64,000 nt of DNA from Batillaria attramentaria. Lineage: Eukaryota > Mollusca > Gastropoda > Batillariidae. Shown piece after piece: positions 22,156-35,367 of this stretch. Under the pieces are notes generated by a model. The model saw only the letters and a list, made by a program, of their open reading frames with translations, had not been told where the DNA came from and made no database searches. The position numbers and the translations under genes are program-made. Position 1 is the stretch's first letter. Each line of letters starts with the position of its first letter. The stretch spans positions 375,001 to 439,000 of the forward strand of contig JACVVK020000476.1 of NCBI GenBank assembly GCA_018292915.2, written 5' to 3'.

Positions 22156-23088
22156 TGTCACAGTAGTTCTGAGTCAGTGAATCAACTGGGATAAAATGTC
22201 TTCGTCAGTGTACGGCATTGCACAAAATCGGACAACTCAACGTTAAAACTTTCATTCTATTTTGAAAACAGTGAAACTGCATTACCTCAGTATAGATTGC
22301 GCGGTGCCAGTTCAGTTTTAAGGCCGTAATCTGGCGTCACCGCATTCCCGCTGTGTGGAATGCGCGCGTGACTGAGCACTGAGTTGGAATATGGGCTGCC
22401 TGTGTTATCATGCATGTCAGTGTGTCGTCGTCGGATCGCCGCGCGCGCACACAGGAGAGTGTAGACAAAAGGCCGGTTGCCGCCGTCCACACATTCTGTG
22501 CTGTCTGCTGTGCAATTATGCGCTGCGCAATTGGACACCCCAACTCAGTCGAGCCCGCGAACCGCGTGACATGGCCCGCAGCGCTGTAGTGGAAATTCGG
22601 TTCTACCGACCTATATTTCAGCAGAGCATGTATACTGAGAGGACCCCAGCATTCACTGACAGTTAAAACTGCACGAGTCCAACGCTCTACCATTCCGCTA
22701 GACTAATTGGTACACAGTGTACAGAAAGTCAGTTGGCATACGGAGGTAGATGGTACACCGACAGACACACAGTATGTAGGTATACAGACTGACATACAGT
22801 ATATTGATATACTAACCTTACAGTTTCGTAGAACGGATTCGTCAGTTTGTGCAGCCGCTCAGTAAGGAGGTTAGCGCCGCCCTTCACCACTACTGCTGCT
22901 GCTACTCAGTGCTCGCGGACCAGTGGCTGGTGCATTCGCCGGTGTAACAGCAGTGTACTCCACCAGCGAAAATCACTCCCCGACCAAATCAAGCAACCGC
23001 GGACTCGGCAACAAACCAAGCAGCTAAACAACTACACCACCGCCGCCACCAACCACCTCCAAACCAGAACTTGAAGGGCCGAGTACTA

Positions 23089-23229
23089 CCCCCCCCCCCC
23101 CCAAAAAAAAAAAAATAAATAAAAAAATAAAAAAATAAAAAAAAATAAATAAAAATAAAAATAAATAATAAATAAATAAAATAAATAAATAAATAAATAA
23201 ATAAATAAAAATAAAAATGAAAAAAAAAA
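23089..23229. repeat. Poly-C / (AAAT)n low-complexity tract
   Basis: Expanded counterpart of 9004; the repeat count differs between units. Confidence 0.9.
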
Positions 23230-24333
23230 CTCTTTAGTTTCAGCCCCAGACACTCTGCAACGGCTGAAGCACAACTGGCGCGCTGTCACTTTTGTATACA
23301 TGTGTTACTGCCAAGCAGACACACGTTGTTTATTGTAATGAGACTATTCGGCGAGCGTGTAATAGTGTCAGGGGTACACACGTAACTTGTTTTTTTTTTT
23401 CTTTTCTTTTTGGAACCTCAGTTGTAGGCTCGCTACAAGCCATAGAAGTGTATATTTTTAAGGTAAAAGAGGTCAAGGTCAAATTGGATGCTTGTGATGT
23501 TCTTTTTGGCTATCGAGGACATGAGATCAAGGCCACTGTAAATTGGATTAACCATATCATTTTAATTGGGAAATGTGTGTGAGCATCTTTAAAAAACGAA
23601 ATGCTCCATACCCCCTAGAAATAATTTTCAATCAACAAATTCAGTTAAGAAAACTTGAAATCTGGTGGGTTCTTTCCACTTGCTTTTGTTGTTTTTTTTT
23701 TTTTGGCGGGGGAAGGGAGGGGTTTGTTGTTTTTTGTTCGTTTGTCACGTGTCCATCATCAGTAGACAAATTGTAGTGTTGTATTCAGAACCAATGAAGA
23801 CGGTACGCTCAGCCAAGTTAAAAAGAAAATAAATGAAAATAAATAATAAAAACACAGAATGAAGAAACATTATTTTATGGACACCGCTACACAAAGCAAC
23901 ACGATAGCCCGGGCGTAACGTCAGTTAACATTCAAGATGAACTCCAGGGCACAGATGGCTCGGGTCACTGTATACGTATGCATAATGCGCCCCAGGTCAA
24001 TGCCGCTTAATCCAGCTCTGAGCTGGGACGTTCAGTCAGTGGTTCACGTGTTATACCGGCTAACAACAAACTAGACAGGCACAGTTTTCTTTTGTTTATT
24101 GAGGAGGATCGTGGATACATTAATTTTGTACAATTACTGCGAATACTTTCGACCATACACAAGTTTCAGGAGTACTGTACAGCTGCCGTATGATGATAGT
24201 AAAAATACAGCTGTACATTTGCCAAGTGTGAGTGTTTAGCTCGTAACGTATTATCACATGTACTCGACGAATGTTCAAACTGTTGTTTTTCAGTGGCATT
24301 CACTCATTCCTGAAGTGCACAGGAAATGTATGT

Positions 24334-25806
24334 TCAAAGTCGCGGCACAGCTCGGAATGTGAAAGGCTTCGGGGAGCAAATAACCCCCAGGATTCGCTCC
24401 GTCTTCCGGTGGCAGAAAGCGGAAGTGCTGTATCATGGCGGCCAGATAGAGGAAGAGCTCCATGCGAGCCAAGGATTCGCCCAGACACACGCGGCGACCT
24501 GTAGAGAACGGGATAAACTCCTCATACCGGATCAGTTTACCGTCCGGACCGATGAACCTCTCAGGTCGGAATGTGTCAGGATCGCCCCACACCTCAGGGT
24601 CGTACAGAACGGAGTCCAGGTTTGGAATCACCATGGTTCCCTTCGGAATGGTCCATCCAGATATTCTGACGTCACAAGGTGTTGCGTGAGGGATGTTCAA
24701 TGGGGCGATATTGGCTATGCGGAGTATTTCCGTCGTCGTGGCTTCGAGGTACGTCATTTCCGGTCTGTCTTGCATGGTCGGGCTTCGGTCAACGCCGATA
24801 ACATCCACGATCTCCTGGTGACACTTCTCCTGGACGTCGGGGTGATAAAGAAAGTAGACGACGGCCCAACGCAGTGTGGTTGCTGTTGTCTCGGATCCTG
24901 CAACAAACAATTGAAAGATAACCAACGGTAGACCTTCCTCCGTGATGTAGGAGACTTTGTGATCGGCCTCGTCCTGCCGAACTCGTCTCAAGTAGGCCGT
25001 GATGAAGTCGTCCGGAGGATTGGGTCCGCCGTCCAGCTCCTGGATATGCCGAGTGACGATGGGCTGGATGAAGGTGTCCAACAAAACGCGGTAATCACAG
25101 ATTGTTTTGCGAGCCTTGAACGGATCCCCAGGAATATGCCGCACAAATGGGAAGAGGGCTCCAACAGAACTGTCCTGGTTAGCAAGGACGGTGTCAATCG
25201 CCTTCATAAAATCCTTAAATTCCTGATCATCGTAATCGAAACGCTTGCCGAAGAGAATGGAACAGATGTTGTTGGACACACTGATCTGTGTCAAGCGAGT
25301 CACGTCAAAGGGCTTGCCGTTCTTGCTGGCGATTGTCCGGATGTACTCGGTGACCTCCTCCTGAATCTTCTGCGCCAGGAGGTTCGTCCCCATTCCAAAG
25401 TCTCGTAGAATCTCAAGGCAAGCTTTTCGTACTGTCTTCCATTCTGCTCCAGATGCGAGCACAATTCCTTTCTTTTCGGATACAAGATCATTCAACGGAA
25501 AAAAGGGTCTGTCGGAAAAGGCGTGTGCTTGCTTGACAAGCGCTTCCTTGATGACCTTGTGACCGTTCAAGACGACCGTCAGCTGCCGGCCCATGTACAG
25601 GCTGAAGATGTCCCCGTACTGACGCCGCCATTTTCGGAACGTCTCCCGGGGTCTTTTCCCATCAGATGCAAGTGACCGAGTAGTGGCAGAGCGAAACCAG
25701 GGCCCGGGGGAAGGTGGGAAGATCGCCGGGGGTAGAGCCACAACAGCAGCGATAGCAACAGCACCACCCCGGTCAACAGTAGGGCGGTCGAGTCAAAGAC
25801 AGTCAT
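24334..25806 (-). pseudogene. Cytochrome P450, CYP2-like, type B2 with two indels
   Basis: Type B copy closest to 54171-55665. It is 18 bases shorter than the intact type B gene, which two lesions explain. One G is missing from the G run at about 25648-25651 (codon ~52, just after LMGKDP), which separates the anchor and hinge from the catalytic domain. About 17 bases are missing near 24395-24401 (codon ~469), which replaces the last 27 residues with a wrong-frame tail. The haem loop and all central motifs are intact between the lesions. The G-run deletion could be an error; the 17-base loss looks more like a real deletion or a misassembly. Confidence 0.85.
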
Positions 25807-26724
25807 GTCGTGGTCAGTGAGTGACTGTGGAACGTGCAGGTACTCCCAGCTAGGGAATCTGAAATGTTTCAACGAAGACATCAGTTACAGCCTAACGAAT
25901 TGCGTGCGAGGTAAATCAGTCTGCAAACGTTTAGTTAGTAAAGTTGGAAATCCCTAACCCAAAAGAGGCGAGGAGACTTTCAAGGTATATCACTACACTC
26001 ACTTCCATCACCGTTTCCTTCAATTCAGTCAAGGTTATAATTACATAGGTCTGTACTGAGGCCGCAATCCAACGTAACGCCTGCAGTCTGAGGGATTAAA
26101 GTGCTGGCTACAGTATAATGTTTCAAGCTATTCAGTCATGGGTACACACATACACGCACACCACAGGATGGTAACACAGTACAACCAGGACAAGTTATCC
26201 AACGACTCTACGTCCGCAGAAATGCAAAACCCGCAACGCCTGGCTGCCTGCTGCAATTCTTCTTTTTGAAGGGGCTAATGGTACCATGTGTATGCTCACA
26301 GATCGGTCTGCCGAGTTGTTTTCGTGGTACAGTGTATCTACCATCACATCACTAAGAAACCTAAACGCTGACAGCGCCTGTAATGCTGGCACTGACTCAG
26401 TAGGAGCGTACTCGATCATGACGCGGCGACCACACTGATCACTCCAGTATTGTAACAACAGTCAACAGAATTTGAATGTTCGACCGCTCGCGTAAAGTGT
26501 AAACAGTATTGTGTCGCCTTAAGAGCTGTACTTATCATCAAGATAGAGAGTACTGCGGGCGTACAGGCGCACTCACGAGCGAAACTGTCCCCCAAACATA
26601 ATTTGGCGTAGCAAAGATGAAATTAGCCCGTCTAAGCTAAAAACAAACAAAACAAGAGCAACAAAACAACAGCAGCAGCAACAACTGATAACACACCACC
26701 ACCACCACTATCAACAACAACAAC

Positions 26725-26789
<65 letters not shown>

Positions 26790-27689
26790 CTAGTTAGTAT
26801 ACTGACCTTACACATCCGAGAGGCACCGGGATTTGTCAGGTTTCGTAGCCGGGAACACTGACACACTTAACACACACGGGTAAACAGGTCAGCGTTTTTA
26901 TTTTTTTATTTTTTTTATTTTATAGCTCTACTACAGTTACGCTGTGCTAGTTGGACTGCGTAGCACGCAGACAGCCTTTATCGCTGGTAAGGCACAAACC
27001 GCTGTGTTTGCGTGTTGTGCAGAACTTGCGTTATTCTAAATCATGCAGACACACTTTTTATTGTCATGAGATTCGTCGAACGTGAAGTACACTACTCAAA
27101 TAAATGCAAGGACCACCTTCAACTGTTGATGTTTGGAAATGGAAGGTCATATTTCGTCAGCGCTCCGGGATGCCCCCCCCCTCCCCCACCCGGACAACAT
27201 CTTCGAGTTCTTGAAGGAGTCCAACTCGTTTTATAAAATATAGTCTCTTAAAATTATGGACTTTCCTTGACTGACTTGTTTAGTTTCATAGACTTTGATG
27301 TGCAAAAACATGTTTATATCATTTAAACCAGACATATTTTCAACATATACATTGGTGAAAAAAAAAGTCAAGGACTACCTTGAATTCTACATGCTGTTTT
27401 TAAATGGTCATATTCCCAAACATTGTTAATACAGATGAACCAAACTCCGCAGCTGTGTTAACAACAAATCAGATGATGCTGTGAAAGCAAAAAATCTTGC
27501 ACATCCACTTCCGGTACATCGGGCCGGATGCTTAATTATTCAGCTAAGTGCCAAAAATTCAATCACACTTAACTTATCTGCAAATGCGCAAAAGCATGTT
27601 TTTAACATAATGATGGATGGGTGTGGAAGAATGAATGTTTGGCTTTGACTTCTGCTCATTTGTTTCCCTTTGCAAGCTGGTGTGGTTTC
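25807..27689. other. Type B2 upstream and 3' side of the C2 fragment, no gene seen
   Basis: Equivalent to 11696-13822 but lacks about 210 bases just after the microsatellite. Confidence 0.5.
26638..26785. repeat. Compound microsatellite, type B2 upstream
   Basis: Shorter AAC/CCA part, then (CA)n joined directly to GACCTAGTTAG. Confidence 0.95.
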
Positions 27690-28289
27690 TTAATATGGCA
27701 TGGCAACATCGTCGTAGTCGAATCGCTTACCGTAGAGAATGGAACAGATGTTGTTGGACACACTGATCTGTGTCAAGTGAGTCATGTCAAAGGGCTGGCC
27801 GTTCTTGCTGGCGATTGTCCGAATGTACTCGGTGATCTCCTCCTGAATCTTCTGCGCCAGGAAGTTCGTCCCCACTCCAAATTCTCGTAGGATCTCAAGG
27901 CAAGCCCTCCGTACTGTCTTCCATTCCTCCCCAGATGCGTTCGCGATACCTTTCTGGTCCGTCACGAGGAAAGCGAATCCGAAGTCGGGTCTGTCGGAAA
28001 AGACGTCTGCTTGCTTGACAAGCGCTTCCTTGATGACCTTGTGACCGTTCAAGACGACCGTCAGCTGCCGGCCCATGTACAGGCTGAAGATGTCCCCGTA
28101 CTGACGCCGCCATTTTCGGAACGTCGCAAGGGGGTCTTTCCCCATCAGGTGCAAGTGACCGAGTAGTGGCAGAGCGAAACCAGGGCCCGGGGGAAGGTGG
28201 GAAGATTGCCGGGGGTAGAGCCACAACAGCAGCGATAGCAGCAGCACCACCCCGGTCAACAGTAGGGCGGTCGAGTCAAAGACAGTCAT
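27690..28289 (-). pseudogene. N-terminal P450 fragment, type C2 (199 codons)
   Basis: Same 194 P450 residues plus VAMPY tail as the fragment at 13823, with small differences (TGVVLLL instead of TGMLLLL in the anchor, YPRQ instead of YPRR). The frame upstream of MTVFDS is also open to an ATG at 28436, adding 49 codons. That extension lies in the flank shared with other copies, so I keep MTVFDS as the start. No haem-binding half exists. Confidence 0.85.
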
Positions 28290-28834
28290 GTCGTGGGCAG
28301 TGAGTGAGCTGGCTGTAGAACGTGCAGACATTCTCTGCTCGGGAATGTGAAATGTTTCAACACAGACTTCAGTTATTGAAAAATCAAATGCGACGTAGCA
28401 CCAATATAACAAATACGGTGCTAATTGTATAAGCATGACGTTTCCTCAACTGCATGTTGTATACTAATCATGAGAGATTTAACATGACTCAGAAGATGAA
28501 TACTGACTTTCTCAAAAGAAATAGATAAATATAAATATACGGAAGGTGTCCGGTCAAAATCGTTTCATAAAAAAGTTACCGTCGAAAATTGTTCAGTTGC
28601 TGACTGCAACATGCACATGCACTAAGCGCTGTCTACTGGAACTGTCTACCGCAAATACACATTGCTTAAGTTAACTGCTGGCTCTAACGTCTACAGCTTT
28701 TCAATGCTGGGTACACACATACCGCAGAGATGTAACTGAACACCTGAAGATTATTGTGGACGTCCCTGCACAAGTCATACAAATATGGAGATGACAGGTG
28801 TCCACGGGTGCCTCATGGGGTGTATATGGACGAC

Positions 28835-28920
28835 GGTGGGTGGGTGTTTGGGGGTTTAACGTCCTTTTCCACCACATAGGGTGATATCAAAGACGGGGAA
28901 ACGATGGAAAAAGCCAGCAC
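28835..28920 (-). mobile_element. SINE body/tail fragment
   Basis: Copy of the fragment at 2129, upstream of the P450 fragment at 27690. Confidence 0.55.
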
Positions 28921-29144
28921 AAATGTATATGGACTGGGAATGTAGGGGTACAGATAGGTTTTCAATATGGGTTTCACATATAAAAGTGAAAATGGGATTC
29001 GCATGGGTTCTACATTGTGGGATTCATCTGGGATTGAAGTGGAAGCCCACATTAACACCATTTCCTCCCTACATAGATCCCATAATTATGCCGTTTTCGG
29101 ATCCTTTGAGGCGTCTACTTTGTTTGTACTTTCGGTTCCTCCGG

Positions 29145-29151
29145 CACACAC

Positions 29152-29240
<89 letters not shown>
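29145..29240. repeat. (CA)n(CT)n compound microsatellite, interrupted
   Basis: Counterpart of 2437 with interruptions (CACAACAC, CTCCTC) that the partner at 59000 lacks. Confidence 0.95.
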
Positions 29241-29520
29241 GACCGTTGCCAGTCGTGGAAACGACAAGTGCGTGGCATGGCCTGTAGCGCTTGTAGTGGA
29301 ATCTGGGCTGTACCGACCTGTATTTTTCAGTTTTCAGGGGCGCCGCCTCCCTCTGAATGCGTGTCCCCCGCCCCATACTGTGCTCATGTGAACGCGATGT
29401 TTGCCCACGGAAACTTTCTGAACGTGAAGCAAAACTTCAGAATTGCATCATGCGTGATGCAGGCCACCGGATAGAAGTCCTTCATTCATCCTACTGAAAA
29501 CAGATTTTTTGTACAGACCT

Positions 29521-29629
29521 GAAAAGGCCAGCACAAATTAATATTAAAGCCGTGATTCGCCGACTGAACTCACGACCCAAACATTCCGGCAGTTCACCGA
29601 AAGCCCAACGCTCTACCATTCCGCTAGAC
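29521..29629 (-). mobile_element. SINE tRNA-like head fragment
   Basis: Counterpart of 15637 in the next type C unit. Confidence 0.55.
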
Positions 29630-30141
29630 CTAAGTGGTTTACAGACTACAGAACGTCAGTTGGCATACGGAGGTAGATCCATGGTAGACAAATACACAGT
29701 ATGTATATGGACATACAGTAAGCTGATGTACAAACCTTGCAGTTTTGGACAACGGATTCGTCAGTTTGTTGCAGCCGCTCAGCAGAAGACACACTCGTAG
29801 CACCAGGGTAAAGGGGTCAGCGTCTTGTTAACACAGCTCAGTGCTCGCGGACAAGTGGCTCGTGCATTCGCCGGTGTAACAGCAATGTACTCCACCTACA
29901 AAAAATTCACTTCCCGACCAAATCAAGCAACCAACTCGGCAATAAACCAGCCAGCAAAAACAACCTACAACACCACCACCACCACCATAACTTGACATCA
30001 ACCACCCCGAAAATAAGAACTTGAAGAACGAGTATTGTCCCCCCCCCCCCCCCCCCCCCCCCCCCAACGAAAAAGAAGAAAAAAAAATCGTGTGCTACTG
30101 TCAAGCAAACACACGTTCTTTATTGACTTGAGATTCGGCGA

Positions 30142-31605
30142 ACCCTCACCCTAAAAATTGAATGTCTCCTTTCCGCCAAGTGCCAAGGTCTCACCTCTAA
30201 AAGTTGGTAATTAACAAACAACAACAACAACAACAACAAAAACCCAACAAAAAACCGCTGTGTACACTGTGGGCCGTCTTATCAGGCTACTTGGTAACCT
30301 TTTGAGACCGGGTCATACCCGGCCCCTATTTACTGATATTTTGTTTACAACGTTGCACTGCTGTACTCCCCTTTTGTTCTTACTCCCGCTGTCCCTCTAG
30401 CCACCCGTTCTACCCTTCCCCCGGCCACCCCTGTTGTTCCCTGGCCTTTGTTCCCTGGCCAGCCCTGTTTCCTGCCCACCAGCCGCACACGCGCAGTGTT
30501 GCGTATCCGCGGTGGCGCGTCGTGTCAATCAGTTGTATTTGTTTGTGTCTGTTTAGTGTCAAGTATCCCCGTAGTCCCTTCACTTAGAATAATTCTCTAA
30601 ACAGCAGTAGTTTCCTGACAGTTTGTACATTTTAATCATGTTTTGTTTTTTAGCGCTGTTTTGTAGTTTAATGGGTGTATTTTGTGATTCTAACCACTTT
30701 TCAAACGCGTGGTATCTGTCTTTGCGCTACTTTATCGGCGATAGAAAATTGTCTGTGTTTTGATGAGATCTTAAACTATTATAGTCTTAAAATACTTTTT
30801 CACGCTTTTTTAGGCGCACTTTGTTTGAAGTTTCTAGCTGTTATCTAACGCCCGCTGTGATTCGTTTTCCTTGTGTTAAGAAACACAAATTTTCGCTGCG
30901 CCTGGCCCACGCGCTCTGCTTTTCGCTGTACTTGGGGCAGTGCTTTCTTTGTGGCCCGCGCTGGGTGCATAAGTAGCCTCGAGCTACGCCTCGATCACTA
31001 CACAGTCGCCAGCCAGCCCTGCAGCGAGTCACTGCACGTGTCCACGAATTGTCGCTCTCCGCTCTGCCATTTGTACTGTTTTCCCGTAATAGGGGATTTG
31101 GTCTAGTGGTTAAGGCATCCGACTTCGGATCCTGAGCTGCCTGGTTCGAGTCCCCGGTGGGCAGGAATATGGTTGGATTTTTCATACCATATCGAGTCAA
31201 ATCCATGTGCAGACTCGTTTGCGGTGCCTGTCTCGCCTTTCGTGTACACACGCACGCACAAATATCAAGTGTGCACGCTAAAAATCCCACGTTCATCTTT
31301 CGAAGAAGAGTAGGCTGTGGCCGGTGGCGTGGTAAAACAGAAATACTGTCGCACGCACCAGAGTGAATAGCAGGGTGGAGGTTTGCACACAAAGTAGCGC
31401 CTAGCGGCAGCAGGCTTTCCCTGCCTTCGTCCTCCAGCCTTGCGGCGCCTAGAGCATCTCATTAGAGATGGATACGTGCGCCGAGGAGAAGTCTCCCATA
31501 CCATACCATACCATACCATACCATACCATAATAAAACTCATGTCATAGCGACCTCTGTGTTTGGTCTCCCTGCCTGCTGAATCGGACCCCTGACACCCGG
31601 TTACA
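30142..31605 (+). mobile_element. Insertion with LTR-like right end, containing a SINE
   Basis: Counterpart of 16239-17712 with the same flanking repeat (left copy ends GGCGA, right copy GGCGAG) and the same ACCCGGTTACA right end. It arrived by block duplication. Confidence 0.5.
31092..31531 (+). mobile_element. tRNA-derived SINE with (CCATA)n tail
   Basis: Same SINE as 17175, inherited with the block. The tail is shorter (about 6-7 CCATA units, 31497-31530). Confidence 0.7.
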
Positions 31606-32690
31606 CTTTAATGTCACGAGATTCGGCGAGTGTGTAATAGTGTCAGGTGTCACGGTACACACGTAACTTGTGACGGATACAGAGACCAACAGACACCACT
31701 AGACCAAGCAACACCCTATCCCGGGCGTAATGTCAGTTAGTTACCATTCAAGATGATCTCTCAGGCACAAATGACACTGGGGCACTTCCAGCCTTAGGCG
31801 GTGTTGACCCGAATCACTGTATACGTACGTATGAAGCGCCCCAGGTCAATGAGGCTTAATCTTAGATGGGAAGCTCGGCTCGCATGTTACACCGAGTCGA
31901 AAATTAGCGACATGAGCGAACGAACTAGGCAAACACATTTTCTTCTTTTCTTTTATTATGCAATAGGGTGCATACAGTAATGTTGTACCATGAACCGCAA
32001 AATACTTTCGAGCTTACACAAGTTTCAGCAGCACTGAACAGCTGCCGTATGATGATAGTAAAACATAATAAACCCAAACCAACAACAACAACAACAACAA
32101 GCTATGCGTTTGTCAACTATGAGTGCTTAGTCCATTTACCTATGTACTCCAGGGCCCGTGTGTAAAAGTCAAGGTTAGTTTAACCCACGGCTACAGGCCT
32201 CACCCAGACTAAATCAAAAGAAACCCCAAAACAAAATTAAATAAGAAGGGAAGCGAAAAAAGGAAGATTAAAAAAAAAAATCCTTCGATAACGGCTTAGG
32301 CACCTTGCTGGAATGGGCCCGCTTCTTGATAAAAACAAAAACAAAACTGTAACCCTAGAGCTAGTTTCGTTCGAGGTTAGACTCTAACCCAGGGCTAAAA
32401 GCCCTACCCTCGACTATTACATACGGGCCCTGGAGTCTTTCCGTGTGAAAATTACTCGTAGCCCATACTACGGTGTCCAGACCTGTTTTAGTGTGAGTGG
32501 CTAGCCCATTGTGTACTCTTCTACCACGCTCACTAAACGTCATTGTCAAGGCACAGGTTTTTGAAAGACCACTTGACAATGGGGTGCAGCCTATATATTC
32601 AAAACGTATTATTACATATATTCGATAAATGTTCAAACTGCTGTTATTTGTGGAACTCACTCATTCCCAAAATGCACAGGAAATGTCTGT
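31606..32690. other. 3' flank of type A2 copy, no gene seen
   Basis: Equivalent to 17713-18803. Confidence 0.5.
32147..32435. mobile_element. Foldback element in type A 3' flank
   Basis: Counterpart beside the P450 copy at 32691. The right arm reads ACGGGCCCTGGAG, a better match to the left arm than in the A1 copies. Confidence 0.6.
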
Positions 32691-34175
32691 TTACTGTCTT
32701 GGTATAGCTCGAAATGTGAAAGGCTTCGGGGTGTACGTAAACCCAAGGATTCCTTCCAAAGATGGCAGCTGCCCGTCTTCCGGTGGCAGAAAGCGGAAGT
32801 GCTGTATCATGGCGGCCAGATAGAGGAAGAGCTCCATGCGAGCCAAGGATTCGCCCAGACACACGCGGCGACCTGTAGAGAACGGGATAAACTTCTCATA
32901 CCGGATCAGTTTACCGTCCGGACCGATGAACCTCTCAGGTCGGAATGTGTCAGGGTCTTCCCACACCTCAGGGTCGTGCAGAACGGAGTACAGGTTGGGA
33001 ATCACCGTGGTTCCCTTCGGGATGGTATATCCGGCAAAGCTGACGTCACAGGATGTTGCGTGGGGGATACTTAGGGGGGTGACGGGTGCAATGCGGAGAA
33101 CTTCCGTCGTCGTGGCTTCGAGGTACGTCATTTCCGGTCTGTCTTGCATTGTCGGTCTACGGTCGACGCCGACGACCTTCCTGATCTCCTGGTGACACTT
33201 CTCCTGGACGTCGGGATGATGTAGAAAGTAAGCGACGGCCCAACGCAGTGTGGTGGCGGACGTCTCGGATCCTGCAATAAACAATTGAAGGATAACCATC
33301 GGCAGACTTTTCTCTGTGATGTAGGAGACTTTCTGGTCGGCCTCGTCCTGCCGAACTCGTCTCAAGTAGGCCGTGATGAAGTCGTCCGGAGGAATGGATC
33401 CGCCGTCCAGCTCCTGGATATGCCGAGTGATGATGGGCTGGATAAAGGTATCCAGCAAAAGGCGAATACCCCGGACAATGTCGTGCGTCTTAAAAGGGTC
33501 GCCAGGAATATGCCGCACAAATGGAACGAGACCTGCAACAAGACTGGCCAGGCCAGCAACATTGGCGTCCATAGCCTTCATATATTCCTTGAATACTTGA
33601 TCATCGTAGTCGAATCGCTTGCCGTAGAGAATGGAGCAGATGTTGTTGGACACACTGATCTGTGTCAAGTGAGTCATGTCAAAGGGCTGGGCGTCCTTGC
33701 TGGCGATTGTCCGGATGTACTCGGTGACTTCCTCTGAATCTTCTCCGCCAGGAGGTTCTTTCCCATTCCAAACTCTCGCAGAATCTCCAGGGCAGCTTTT
33801 CTTACTGTCTTCCATTCTGCTCCTGATGCGTTTATACCTTTCTCGTCCGTTACGAGGAACACCAGCCCGAATTCAGGTCTATCTGAAAAGACGTCTGCTT
33901 GCTTGACAAGAGCTCCTTGATGACCTTGTGACCGTTCAAGACGACCGTCAGCTCTGGCCCATGTACAGGCTGAAGATTTCCCCGTACTGACGCCGCCAGT
34001 TTCGGAACGTCGCCCGGGGATCTTTCCCCATCAGGTGCAAGTGACCGAGTAGTGGCAGAGCGAAACCAGGGCCCGGGGGAAGGCGGGAAGATCGCCGGGG
34101 GTAGAGCCACAACAGCAGCGATAGCAACAGCACCACCCCGGTCAACAGTAGGGCGGTCGAGTCAAAGACAGTCAT
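32691..34175 (-). pseudogene. Cytochrome P450, CYP2-like, type A2 with three one-base deletions
   Basis: Type A2 copy, nearly identical to 62523-64000. Compared with that copy, one base is missing at each of about 33735 (codon ~147), 33914 (codon ~87) and 33953 (codon ~74). These account for the length of 1485 instead of 1488. Codons 148-495, including AGSET, ExxR and the haem loop, are open from 33815 to the stop. Type A2 lacks one residue in the SRS1 region (DEKGINASG against DEKGIVAASG in A1) and has APVTPLSIPHATSCDV in SRS5. Three isolated base losses with almost no substitutions suggest read error more than decay. Confidence 0.85.
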
Positions 34176-34913
34176 GTCGTGGTCAGTGAGTGAGCTGGCT
34201 GTAGAACGCACATATACTCCCTGCTAGGAAATCTGAAACGTTTAAACACAGACTTCTGTTACTGAAAAATCAAATGCGACTTAGCAGTAATATGATATTA
34301 GTATGAGAGTGATGTTTCCTCGACTTTATGTTGTATATAAGCATGGCGGCTTAACATGACTCAGAAGATGCGTACTGTTTTTCTCAAAATACGTAAGGTC
34401 AGTACCTGACAAAACCTGATAAAAAAATCTCAGCAATAGATGTACTGTGCAAATCAAGTTCTTCATTTGTTGACTGCAAATCTACATGCACTAACTGCTG
34501 TCTACTGAAGTCATTCTCTAAGTGTGTAAGAATAAACGTCTACAGCTTTCCAATGCTGGGTATAAACACAACCGCAGAACGGTAACAATACACAAGAAGA
34601 CCATTTTGGTCGTCCCTGCACACTGCATACAATGTGTGGTATGCGCGCGTGACTGAGCACTGAGTTGGAATATGAGCTGCATGTGTTATCATGCATGTCA
34701 GTGTATCCGTCGTCGTCGGATCGCCGCGCGCGTACAGGAAAGTGGTTCATACGTAGACAAATGGCCGATTGCCGCCGTCAGGTCCACACATTCTGTGCTG
34801 TCTGCTGTGCAATTATGCGCTGCGCAATTGGACACCCCAGCTCGAGCCCGCTGAGCGTTGGCAGTCGTGAGTGAAAACACCAAATGCGTGACATGGCCCG
34901 CAGCGCTTTAGTG
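34176..34913. other. Type A2 upstream region, shortened
   Basis: 34176-34630 matches 6191-6655 and 34631-34913 matches about 8241-8510. The 1.58 kb between them in A1 units is missing. Confidence 0.6.
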
Positions 34914-35367
34914 GGCTACGCGACGGTATTAGGTTTCGGGGCATGTAGTAACCAGTCGGCTAAATATAGTAGAAAATCTTTGCCCCTTTTAAAATTTGTG
35001 TGCAGAGTAAAAAAAATGGCAATCTGGTGCTTTTTGTTGGCTTTGTAAACAAGTTTCATTCCAAGTAATAGTAAAATTAGGGGAAAATGAGGCTGGTTTG
35101 TGGACTATTTGTATTCATACGCGGCTTGCACAGTAGCCAGCACTGAGACGACTGTGGAATGAAGGGGTATGTGGTCGCTGCCAACATTGCCAAAAAACGG
35201 AACAATGGAATTTGTTGAAATTTCCTCTACACATGAGTCTATGGCTGCCTGATTTTTGTGAATTTTTTTGGTGAATTTTAAAGCATTTCCAGGGTGTCAT
35301 CTGCAACGTTATGTGTAAGAGGAATATATAGCGTTTTCCTCCAGATTTGCATCTGTGTCGCGTAGCC
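34914..35367 (+). mobile_element. MITE-like element, left copy (11 bp terminal inverted repeats)
   Basis: 454 bases bounded by GGCTACGCGAC and its inverse GTCGCGTAGCC. The sequence between is AT-rich and has no coding potential I can support. The empty site is visible in the other type A upstream regions (about 8511, 22591 and 52427), where GTAGTG joins directly to GAAATTCGG. No clear target duplication is seen. The same element is present in reverse orientation at 37613-38060. Confidence 0.7.

Larger units (their letters stand above)
20296..24333. other. A1-B2 interval, no gene supported
   Basis: Equivalent to 6191-10204, with hairpin, (CA)n, SINE remnant and A-rich tract listed separately. 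Confidence 0.5.
28290..30141. other. Type C2 upstream region, no gene seen
   Basis: Equivalent to 14423-16238. Between about 29290 and 29830 it has several one-base insertions compared with the partner at 59140-59680, the same error-like pattern as the damaged genes. Confidence 0.5.
8560..34175. repeat. 29.8 kb higher-order duplication, first copy
   Basis: Order along the plus strand is B1, C1, A1, B2, C2, A2. It matches 38358-64000 feature by feature: gene starts and stops, SINEs, microsatellites and foldbacks keep an offset of 29,797-29,853 bases. Differences are mainly microsatellite length, scattered base changes and single-base indels. Confidence 0.85.

Noticed and set aside
28290..28436. 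N-terminal extension of the P450 frame to upstream ATGs (also at 1683, 55740 and 58289)
   Set aside because: The extension differs in length and frame between copies, and MTVFDS followed by the anchor helix fits P450 N-termini.
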